A stretch of DNA of 64,000 nt from Himantopus leucocephalus (lineage: Eukaryota; Chordata; Aves; Charadriiformes; Recurvirostridae): assembly GCA_003993805.1 (NCBI GenBank), contig RSEF01000002.1:96426268-96490267 (forward strand), written 5' to 3'. Shown in pieces: positions 1 through 12,000 of this stretch (the first letter of the stretch is position 1; every line of letters begins with the position of its first letter). The notes under the pieces were generated by a model. The model did no database searches. It saw only the letters and a list, made by a program, of their open reading frames with translations, and was not told the DNA's origin. The translations under genes and the position numbers were made by a program.

Positions 1-2700
1 GTGCTGCTTCCCATTTTGTAATTCAGTTCAGCCTATGGCTCCAGGGAAAAGAGCTGTAAGGGCAGAAGGTCACCTCTTGGAGAACACAGTCAGCAGCAGG
101 CAAAACCGAGCAGGAAACAGCACGGTGTGGAACTGGAAGAACGGTGTGGGAGCACAGCACGGTCTCCGTAACACAGCCAAGAGGCACCAAGCCACAGGTC
201 GTGTACACCCACAGAAATTGTTGTCAGCTGCCTTTCTCCACTTACATCACGAGGGGATCATGACTGCTATGTTATTATGCACTAATGAGTCCTGTGCAAG
301 AGTATCTCCCAGACGCATATGATGATTTGCCCAAATTAAATCTAAACCAGCCATGCCCCCAACCCCAAATCACTGCCATCTTTTAACTTCCAAAGCCATT
401 ACAAGCCTAATGAAGATGAGAATGTGAGATGGTCACCACACTGCTTGCTGCAGTTAACCTTGTTAGAAGTGAGGAAGCTTTTAACTTATTCTTGAACTCT
501 TAAACAGATCACAGATACAGATAATGTGGCATGAGTTGCAATACATTCAATGACATCCTATATACAGGAAGTTTTTCTTCTGCATTAACCACATATAGAA
601 CCACACTTTTGTTTTAAACTGGTATCATTTCCACAACTAAAAAGTTAAAACATTTCATGTAGTATTTCAAAAGTTACACTACTTACGTAGTTTTTCACCG
701 TCCTTCCAACAACAAAAAATAACTCTCTGTCCCGTATGCCAAGTCTTTTATTTGGAAATGGAATGCATAAAACAGTGACTTGAACAGGAAAGTCTCATTC
801 ATTTTAAAGACTTAAAATGTTCTAATTTTATATTCTTTATGACTACTGTATATGATGAGGTCATTGTCATCAGAAATGTAAGACAGAAGACCAATAAACT
901 CACAGTATGTAAAGGTGCAAAAGTGATTTTTCAACAGCTACATACAAAAACGAGTGATGAAACATTAGAAATACCCAAATATGGTATTCTGGACTTTCAG
1001 AAGCTATTCTAGAAGAACCAATAACTTGATTGTTTTGAAATGGCACAAAAAGGGAATCTGCTATATGCATTATTTATATCAGGAAAAATTTTCACACACT
1101 TAAACATTTAACGATTATTATGAAATAGGAGTCCCAAATTAATTTGCCTAACAGGAAAGAGCTCCTTCCAAACAAATCCAGAACAGGTGCAAGATATAGC
1201 AAATGCAACCCTGGTTTTGCATAGACTTATTTATCTATGTTTAATGCTAAAACCAACAGTCCTCCTTAGTTCCAGTTAATAGTGTAAAGAGACCTTAACA
1301 AGAGTTAAATATTCTCTTCAAGACTCCTTCCATTGCCAGTAGCATGTAAGGACTTCAGTGTAAGAAACACTATAGATGGTGACAAAAGAAATTAGGCACA
1401 TTTCTGTATCTTTTGGGGACCCAAGTATTTGTATGTTCAGACTTCTGCAGTACCAGAACTGGATAAAATCCGCTCCATAAAGTAGTTACAGACTATAGGA
1501 GTAGATCCGTGTTCATCAAGGTTATTCAATTACTATTTTCAATCAATAACAAATTGAAATTTAATAGCCTTGCACAAACAGCATGCAATTTAATAAAGAA
1601 ACTTAAGAACCATTGGGGTTAATTTGTAAATTTAGTGACCAAAGCAAAACTAAAATTGGAAACTAGAATTCTGTCTTTTGGATTTTTTTTTTTAAATTGC
1701 ATTTTATTTGCTGCTGAAAGGAATCCACTCTATAATTCACTTCCTAAAAAACTTGCTTTTAAAAATGTAGAACTATGGTTTCTAGATATAGCTGTGATGT
1801 TTGAATTTTGGTGTAATAACTCAACCTGATTCTTTTTACTTACTTGAAAGAAACAGATCAAAATACCTCCCTTTTAATGAACTGTTCCCATGGAATATGG
1901 ATTTTAAATTGTGTGAAAGGAAGATACCTGTTCTTCACCAGGCTGGTTTGTTGTTTTTTTTTCCTCTGTCTCCAGGTAGTTTGTTGAACCTGTATTGTAT
2001 TTGACCAAAATCATTCCACCTGAAGATGCGTATTTCATCTTATAAATAGAACGGGGCAGGGAGGGAGAAGGGAAAGACCAAGGTATTATTCCCCGTGAAA
2101 CATGAGAGAATTGGCCTAGTAGGTCACTGGGGTACCACATGATGAAGAATTTAAGATGTATTAAGAGACTTTCCTAGCACATAACAATGATTTGCATTAT
2201 ATGAATACCTGCTATGCCAAGAAATCAGAAGGTTTGTCAACAATGCAGAAGGATTTATATGGATTTAACTTGGATACATATTGAAAGAAATCATGTTACA
2301 GTTTTTTTTCACATCTTCATTCAGTTTAAGACAACTGAAACCCTCTGCCATATTGTGGGCTAAGAACATGGCAGAACTTGAATTTTAACCACTCCATCTC
2401 TCCCTATATTTCCAACAATTTTTTTTTAAGCTATGAACTTAAATGCCCGCATACAACTTTAATAATGATTTCTAGAATTTCCATTATCTCCATTATCAAA
2501 TGAGAATGATTTGTAATTAGCATATAATCCAATATTACACATTTTATTTTGACAGCCTCCACAGTTTGGCAATAATGCTCGATTCTGCTGTAACACACTG
2601 GCTTGTTTTTTCACTTTTCGTAGCCTAGTGGCACGGGCATCACACTTCCACTTAGTGAGTTGTCTTAAAAACATAGATTTGGATATTAATTGCAATGGTC
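1..2700. other. 3' flank of CLPTM1L, no gene recognised
   Basis: AT-rich sequence with no recognisable exon, RNA gene or repeat family. TERT lies on this side of CLPTM1L in human, but none of its exons and no second CpG island is seen here. An 82-codon minus-strand open frame (2459-2707) resembles no family I know. Confidence 0.5.
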
Positions 2701-2719
2701 CGGACACTTAGGTTTTCAG

Positions 2720-2967
2720 CGAAGTTTTAAATGCAGGAAGTTTATTTAATGACATCTGGCAGACCGTGGACCTTGTGAGGACAAAAGAGGATCTTGAAAT
2801 AGGAGGATATCAAAACTAGATTTTGGCAATATAGAAGATGTATTGTCCATGTAGTTCTGTCATAAGCTTTAAAAATACTCTTATTAAATAAGTTTTTCCT
2901 TCCTTAAGACCAGATAATACATGAAGCCAGTAAGAGTCCAGGGGTCAGAATCTTCTTCAATTCTTAG
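2720..2967 (-). other. CLPTM1L: CLPTM1L 3' UTR with candidate poly(A) signals
   Basis: The sense strand reads AATAAA at 2746-2741, about 220 nt after the stop codon, so a short 3' UTR ending near 2,720 is possible. A second AATAAA lies at 2548-2543, and others lie further out, so a longer form cannot be ruled out. No polyadenylation evidence is visible beyond the hexamers. Confidence 0.4.
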
Positions 2968-3052
2968 TTATTCTCTATGAGGTTTTTTTTTTGGCTTTTC
3001 TTCGTAAGATTCTCCATACTCATTCACTCTGCTCTTATCCACAGGATAAAGC
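2968..3052 (-). CDS. CLPTM1L: CLPTM1L exon 17 (last coding exon)
   Basis: Completes W517 and encodes residues 518-544 ([20 protein letters not shown], then KKKPHRE) followed by TAA. The lysines come from a run of ten A in the sense strand (2983-2992). The acceptor is tctgccag. Confidence 0.96.
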
Positions 3053-6000
3053 CTGGCAGAAAAAAACCAAATGATTAGTTACAATATTGTCTGCTACCTG
3101 AAGGAATTAAGCAGTTGTGCGCTACTTAATTTGAAAAGTTAATTTCTTTCTCATCATATTCTCTATTCCCATTTGTGTCTGTTTCACTACAATTATGTGC
3201 AATTATATAAATATAAAACTGAAGCTTGCATTTAGTATTAATGATTAGACATACACATGCATATATGCTGGTATAACGTGAACTAGGCTTAAAATTCTTC
3301 TTTGCTCCACAGATAAATATTTATTCTTGGGAACAAGAATACACTTTCTGTAGCTTCATTTATGAACAATATTTCAATGATTACTGCATATAGCCTTCTT
3401 CCCCATCTGATTTTAGTTACTTAACAAATCTGAAACTTGCCAGATACCCAACTTAGAAAAGTACCTGATAACTTTTGTTTGGAAACTAGATAAAGAGGAA
3501 CGCAGAGCAGGGCAATCCCTCATCAGAAAACATCCTTCGCTACTGCCTTGCAGAGCAACTTGGGAAGCATGCCTCAGATGTAGACGTGCAGCCCCTCAGC
3601 AAGGGTTAGAAGCCCAGAACTCCTAAGAGGGTTTGTGAACACAAGCTTAAGAATTGCTCTCCTTCACCTTACTTCAGGTATTCATGTTTCAGGTTAATTT
3701 TTTTTGAAGACATGCGAATGTGAAACTATCTGCCAAAAAGGAGGACAGCTGTTCTGAGGAGGGAGAGGGGTAATTGACAAAAATTCTGTGAGTGCTGTGG
3801 GAAGAGGAATTTCTTGACTACTCTGTTAGCATGCTAAAACATGTCCAAGAATACCATCAGTTACAGGAAAGTGCCTTTGCTCCTCTTATTTGTATTGAGT
3901 TCTCCTTTTCAGGATCCCCTGCTCAACATTCCCTTGACTAGGCATATACACAACTACCATTATCCAGACCATACTATATATTACTATGGTATAAAAATTC
4001 TGCTGGAAATCTATCCCAAGCTATTTCATAGTTCTTTACAACGCTGCAGTTGGTTGCAGTCTTTTTGCTATAAAAACTCTTCATGAGTATTAAAGAACGG
4101 CATACCATCTTTGGTAAAGATAGACCAGGAACACGACATCATCTCTAAAGCATGCCAGCCTATGAGATGTTGGCATAGTGATGATAAAAGCAAATATATC
4201 ATCAATAAAGGTGTTGAATGCCTACAAATAAAAGAAAAGCATACTTCAGTTGGCTGTGAAGAAAGGAAGTCATCTGTCATACAAAGCTACAGGAAACAAG
4301 TTTCCTAGAACTATATTTTTCAGTAGGAACACAGACTACTTTCATATTTATAACAATATTTAAGGGTTATGCTGAAAAACTAATTAATGCAAACTTTAAA
4401 GTGCTTTCTTTTAATGAAGACCATACTGTTTACCCTGGACCACACAATTATAGTTACAAGTAAAAAGGAAGTAGGACTACTTCAGGTAAATGAGAGTATT
4501 GTCATGCAAGGGGAAAAACATGGATTCAACTTCAGTGAAATCTTTAGAAGAAACTGGCAAAAAAACCCTTTTAATCATTCATTACTCAAATGACTTAAGA
4601 TTTACAAAATGTCAGTTCACTTCCATTTTCTGTGGGAATTTGAAATTTTTGTAAAAACTTGTTAATTTACTGCTCTTAAGAACATTAACTTGACAGCCTT
4701 GGAGAGATTTTAAAATATTTTCAGCGCTCTCGTGGAAGTAATCATCCATCCCTTATCCGAGACACAATTTTCTACACCATTTCCACTCAACTAGGCATAC
4801 TATAGGTTCTGTTTCTGAAGCAATAATGAAGTATTTTCTCACTACTTCTTCCTGAGTGAGACAGTTTAAATTCCCAGACATCTGCTGGGAAAGCAACACA
4901 AACAGGCTCCGAGCATGCAAATATAATGATATTTTGTCAGAGAAAGTAAAGAAAGTAACAGAAGGGCAGCTCCTCTGGCTCAGGCCTACAGGGATGACTA
5001 GAAATCAACTCTTACAGTGCACCAGCTCTAGTAGTCATGTTGCTAAACTGTTTCAACTCACTAAAAACAGCAGGAAACAAATCCAGCAAAGAACATTCAC
5101 TGTTGGGTTAACAAACTGAGTCAGTATCAGTTCAGTCAGTATCAATATTCAATATTAGCAAGTTGTACATTAATCCATACCACAAGAATGGGGAAAATGA
5201 TGTATTCTCTAAGCAGAGGACGAATTACTCTTCAAAATGAACCAATGTTTATATGATTAAACAAAACATCAGCAGAAGATGGGCGTGTTGGACAGGAGAG
5301 AATTCTGATTAATTACAACAGGAAAGCTCCTTCTCGCAAGTCAAAACAAATCCATCAATCTGAAGTGATCAAAGAATATGGATGGCACTTCTCAAGCCTG
5401 TGCAAAGAAGGTTCGCCATGGAACAAAAAAAAACTTGGCAAGTTGGAAAAGGCAGCCTTTCCAAGTCAACACCCAAGTGAGTGATCCTACAATGATGAAA
5501 GGAAGAAAAAGCTTAATGCTCCATGCTTCAGGCATTTAGGCAGTCCTCATAAGCTGTTGAAATTGAATGCATCAAGGCAGCCCATCTAGCAGTATTTAGT
5601 CTAGCTAGTTTTCTTTTGAGGTTACCTCATTTGAAGGTACTCCTCATAAAAGTATGAAGAGCATAAACGTAAAGACTACAGAGACTGGAAAGTTAGACTG
5701 ATCTTCATTTTTGCCAAGGAAAACAGGGAAGAGTTCAAACTAAGGAAAAAACCAATGCTCTCTAAAACAACAATTGCAGATGACACCTCAGACTATTTCT
5801 ACTCTTCAAAGTGCAGAAGAGAGCATGCAACTTTAAATATCTGCTAGGAAAAAGCAAATTACCCCCTCCAAAGACCAGTAAGTTACACATAATTGAAAAC
5901 ATCATCTACTTCTTTCTACATGCACACAAGCCTTTATTGTGGGTAGCCTCTGGCATCTCAACCGGAACCATAAATGCTCTGTAAGAAAAGGCTATTCAGC

Positions 6001-9000
6001 AAGAGAATTCTACTGCTTTAAAGGTTACTTGCTTGAATACCGTCCCTTTGTTGTTTATTTAGCTGCTGATGTCTCTGCTCAGTTACTGTATTTTGTTGCC
6101 AGAGTAAAATTGTGAAATTACTTCACTAATACACCTTTTACTCCCCTCTTAAGAAACATGCTGATTTGCCTACTATGTCTGAAACACTAGATGTTTATTT
6201 TTATTTTTTTTACTATATTTCCATATCAAACACTGTTTAGTTGCTGTTCTGCTATCAGCTGTATTTCAATCTGTTTTCCTAGATGCGCCATGAGTCCTTA
6301 AAAATATTAAGGCAGCAGAAAGTTGGGGAATTGCTGTAGGGTCACAGAAATGGAAAAGCTATGAAACGCACTTCAAATTTTAAGATTTTAGTTCTTTTGT
6401 CCCAGATCACCTGTTCAGAATTGGACAACATGTCTTGAGCAGTTTTTAACACTGTGTCTTTTAAAGTGCTGATGTTCTGGAGAATTGTAATACATCCGCA
6501 CAAAGGAAGAATAAATTAAAGCGTTTGTGAGTGGAAGTAGAAGAAAACATAGCATGTGTTGATGGCATCAAGGTCTTGATGATCCCAGCACATTCACCTC
6601 CGGTTTCTCAGGACACAATGATCAGGAAAACAACTGACAGTACAAAAATCCTAATGACTCGCACAGGTGGGAAAGGATGGAGTCAAAATAGTATCCACTT
6701 TTTAGGGGTACAAGAACAAAACTAGTATGTAGCTGTCAACTGAGGAAGAACGTATGAGACAGAGGAACTCAACAGTGGGTATCCCTTGTTCCCCATACCA
6801 GTGCAAGGAATCCTAACTGGGATACTCAGCTTACATCCATCTTGGTGCCTGAATACTACACAAACCACTTGGACACGCATATGGGTGCTTGTGGGTATGC
6901 AGGTATCAAAGTTTTAGTAAGCTGACTTGGTTTTGAAATAAGCTCACCTTCCCCTCCTCCAAGGTCTGGCGTTAAGCTTTGCTACAGTATCACGTTATTT
7001 CCCACAAGGGCAGTCGAGGCAGTGGGGACACCACAGTGCAGCCCCTTTTCCACCGTGTAACAACCCACCACACATTTGTCACTACACTGTCACTACACAG
7101 TGTGTACATTACTTCAATCTCTGGTAGCTCCTGGAACCGGCCAAAATAAGGTCTCTTAGTGGTCCTATCTGTTTCTTGAGAACTATCCTTTGTTAATGTA
7201 ACCTCTCCCTTCCTAAAATAATGTATTAAATTGAGACTGATTAGTTGATTTGCAGGACCAACATTTGCACCCGCGCAAGACAGCTGACAGTAGAAAAAAC
7301 AATATTATTATCAGCAAAACTAGGATGCAAGTATTCTCATTATATGGAATTCATTATGAAAAATGGAAAACAATGTTTCTTTGTTTGTTTTTTTTTTTTT
7401 AAGACATTTGCAAACAAATTTGGTTTTACTGTCAGTTTAGTTCTTAAAACAAACAAAGCACTGTCAGCCTTAAACTACATAATACTAAGCTGTTTCTCAC
7501 AGAAAATTATTTCCAAAATGACTGCACCAATCTTTTAAATTAAGAGTTTTACTTACTTTGTATGTGAAAGCCTTCCACGGTAAGTGTGCAACAGATTTCA
7601 TCTAGGATTAAAAATATCAATTTGTAATAAATTCTGGAAGAAGAAACTAAAAAAGTAGTCTTTTATCACTTTTCAATCTTACCTTGTAGTTTACAAACAG
7701 CTGGGGCAGCATAAACAGGAATCCAAAAGCATACACTCCTGAAGATAAAAGATGGAAAACTTAGACAAATGCACAATAGCAATACACCACACAACTATAC
7801 TTTCACAATTAGAGATTTACACTAATTTTCCTAAAGAGAGAAGATGCATCTGATCCTTTTGTTTCACTTTGGGTTGATTCTTCTCCCTTTCTCAATCATT
7901 GTCATGATTTTGGAACCTACAGTCAAGTTATTGCTCTATATTACGCTGGCCCACCTGACAGCAGTTATTTTTCTACTTTTGAGTCTTGGCCTCCATTTGA
8001 AGAAATATGAATAGGAAAAAAAAAAAACGTAAGAAGGGACTCACCATTGACAAAGCTGTTAATCAACCAGGAGTACCAGCTACAAACAAAGAAGACAGTC
8101 CAGTTATTGTTCACCTCAGCCAAAAATATATACCTGTTATCCTCTACATGGCTGCCCTGTTGACAACCCCAAGAAATGGCTATGTTGTGAATGACTTTAC
8201 ACAAGAACTAAATACCTCGCATCTTCCTTTGATTAGGAAGGGCTCCAGGGAAGGTGGTAACAGTTTAAGCAAAGGATGTTTATCAGTGTATCCAACAAGT
8301 TTGGACAGCTTTATCAACTGCTTTCATACTTTTTCAGAATGTTCTAAGACATCTGCACCCAAACTGACATCAGATAATACTGCGCACTGAACCCTGACAG
8401 TACTAAGGCTCACAAAGGTAACACTGTATTCTAAACACTAAAAGGACACTTAATATGGCACTGTAAGGACTTACACAATTTCAAACAACAAATACCATTC
8501 AGTGCAAACCACTATAGTAGGCACTTAAAAAACACCAAAGGTTAATACAAGGAATCTACATTTTTCCGTCTTTACATCTAAAACCCCCTCCCAGATGTTC
8601 AATGGACCACAATCTTAACAACATAACAGTAGTGTTACAGGTAGTGGTCAAATTCTATATTTCTGCTTGTGATAGTAAGAACAGCTAGTAATTGTGATGC
8701 TCAGGTTAAATCATTTAAAATTAAACTTGCAGGGCTTTGTTAGTGACTTGTTAATAGCAATGTTACAGCTGTAGCAGCATTTCACTAATCCACAAGCATC
8801 TAAAAAATGCATCAGAAAATGTCTGCAAGATTAAAGGATAATCCACTGTTAAAGATTACTTGTTCCATGACATTTCCTTACAAATAAATTTAACAAATGA
8901 CAAAAATTCTATGATATCAATTGTTTTCAATTTCTTAAGCTACAGCTTAAGAACACCTGGCATACAGCATGTAGCTACAGCTACAAACACCTGGCATATA

Positions 9001-12000
9001 ATATTTTGCAGTACTGAATGAATTCAGGAATTTTGTGAGAAAAGCAGAATTTTTAAAATTTTGTTAGCGCCTTCCTAAGACAAGAACCTTTTGAAAAAAA
9101 TTATTTTTCTAATACCCAGAAATTGCCCCTAGTACAAGTGCTACAGCCCACATATGCAGCAACATCAGTTCTTCCCGATGTTATTTTAAGCTAGTGCTTG
9201 CTCTCCGTCCCATCCCTTCGGGGCCTAAAGACTGTTAAAAAAAATAGGTCTACGTGGCCATCACCATGCTTGCGTTTGCAGACTCTCATGGCTGCATACC
9301 TGCTTGCATCTCTCCAATACAAAATGAACTAGCTGTATTATTTTGAGTGAAAGTAGACAGGAGTTTCACCTTTTCATGAAATATTGAGTCTTCAGCTCCT
9401 GCTGAAGTATCGACATATTGCTGTAGGCGCATGCCTCTAAAGGAATACAGAGCCCTCTCTTGAAAATGCTTTTGCTTGCTTGCCATTCTAGTTATCATAT
9501 CACGGGGAATGTTTCAATTCTGTATAAGATTTATAGATTTACAGTACCTTTTGTATTTGACATTCAGCAAGGAGTAACCTGCACCTCCAATACATAGTGG
9601 ATAGAGCAAATATGACAAGTATTTCATAGCCTAGTAGACAATGAAAATGGTTTGTTAGCTTACATTTTATGTACAGATATGTCATGGCATTAACTAGAAG
9701 ACAGCCACATAATTTTTTTCCTGAAAATCTTTTCTATTTCCAAATGTCTACTATTATTTCCAGTATGCTTCCAGTTCTAGAGAAGGTGGTGAAAATTCCA
9801 ATGCTCAGTTCAGACCACCAAGGATCTTAGAGCATAAGCAACGAGGGACAGCATGAAGATCAGAGTCTAAGAGTAGCTCTCTGCTTAACTTCCCGATTTC
9901 TTCAACTCCTTTCAGAAATCTGGAAGTACATGAACATTCCTCCAGTACAAATAACAAGTACAAATATAAATTTCCAAATTTGTGAATGAAGACCCTTTAA
10001 GATATTCCTCTTCAGTTAAGTCACTTGCAGTTCTGCTTCTCAGAGAAATGTTTCAACCAAATTCAGCTAACAACTCTTTCACTGTTTCTCTTCATAAATT
10101 ATTAGAATGAATCTTCACTATCTGATCATCCACTTAACGATGATCCACTTGACAACTATGTGAAAATGGAAAATGCACTTGTAGCAATAAAGAATGAAAC
10201 AAGTCAATCAGCAGGTCGCATACGTAGACCTTATAGATCAGAAGTCGCAGGATTCCTTCTTACCTGGGTATCATACTCCTCAGTCTTCTTTTCAGAGTCA
10301 TTATATGTACCAAACTGCAACACATACAAAATGCATAATCACGTCAGAACTGGGGGAAAAAGCACTTGCTGTCCAACTCCCTAAAAAGAGATTTAAACTG
10401 CAAACTAAACTGCTTAGACATTAAGCTAGGTAACAGTTCAAAGTTCTTGCAAGCTTCTGTACAAGAGAGTCATACAAATGTCCTGTGCAGCCTGCCAAAT
10501 ACAGGGTAGGCAAAAAAGTTTATTTTTTCCCTTCATACTTTACACCAAAGATCCAGGATTTCTTTGCTTAGGAAAATGCTGTTGAGACAGCAGAGTTCAC
10601 AAAACAAAAGTAAAGCCAAGTGGCTAAGAATCTGACAGATACAGGAAGCCATTAATAAAAGCCATAATCATTTTGATGCACAAAGAGGTCAGTTATGGAT
10701 TACCTCCACATCTCCATAAATTGTGACTGCTTAAACACAGTTCCTCGAATACTGACAAAGGAACAACCAGAGCTACGAGCAACTCAAGATGCATAGACTT
10801 CAAGCTGCACAAAACCCTAGTACTTCTTGTGAAGTAAATGCTGAATTAGACAACTGTTTCTCCTACCAACAAGGGAAACTTTCAATGTGGATAGTTCTTT
10901 AAAAAGTGTTAATTTGAATCCCAGCTGCCTCTGCATGTCCTGCAGTCTCAGGACTTAACATGTCACATCTTCTACTAGTTCCACAACGGACAAGTTATAC
11001 CTACAGCTTTATGAAAAACTCAGTTTCTTACTTCAAATCATGATGCCAGATAAGAGTGCCTTTCTAGCACAGTGGCAGAAGCACAGTCCCACCTGTTAAG
11101 ATTTAGCAGGACTGACAGAGGAGTTCTGAAGTTTCTCACACCATAAATACACACAAACAGCTTTTTCTTCTACAGGATTCATCAAAGAAATTCCTAAGTT
11201 CGAAAATGCTCATCCAGCTTTTGGATGAAGCCATCCATAAAGAGAAGATGTACATAGGAAACTTTTAGGGTTTTTTTAATCTTCATTTCACTGAAAGCCA
11301 AGTTGCACAGTAATCTGGAAACAGATGGAAAGCTCAAGAGTGTAATCATTAACAGGACAATGTCTACTATACCTGAATTCTGGGTCTCAAGCCTTGCCAC
11401 TTGATTGTCATTTTCAAAGCTTTCTTCACTTTCCAGAGCTGTGATGAGCAAAAGCAAAACATGCACATAAAGAATTAGCCAAAGGAATGTCTTGCACAGG
11501 GTTCAGATACTCAAAACCAAGACCCCAGAATATCTATTTTAAGCACCCATTGCATAAAGCAGCAACAGCCTGATTGCAGCACACTTCCTGCATCTCTATA
11601 CAAACCAAACTCTGTGTCACTGGACAAGTACAACATTGGGAGCATGCACTACTAAGTCTCCATATCAGATGATGTACTTTAAGTGAAATAATGTAGTCCT
11701 TCCAGGATATCTGGATTGCAGTGCTTAGGTGGGGGTCAGCTGCTCCCAACATCAGCTTGCACCTCAGGTGAAGCATTTAGAGAATTCTCCAGTAACAACC
11801 TGCCAAGCAAGTTTTTACATGCCTTCAAGGTCAGCTGGAATCTGCAAGATGAAGGTGCCTCAGAACTTCTAACAGGGATCAAGTAGGCACTTACATGGTC
11901 GTTACATTTCTTTAGTGGGCTACAAGCAAAAGCCAGCGAATCCACAGAACTGTCTGGCTGCTTAATGTAAAGCTTCAACAGTTTGACCCTAATGTAACCA

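Noticed and set aside
1..2700. Possible TERT exon or promoter next to CLPTM1L
   Set aside because: TERT is the expected neighbour, but no telomerase motif or GC-rich first exon is present, so it must lie left of the window.
8007..8390. 127-codon plus-strand open frame
   Set aside because: It runs antisense over CLPTM1L exon 13 and its intron; no family resemblance.
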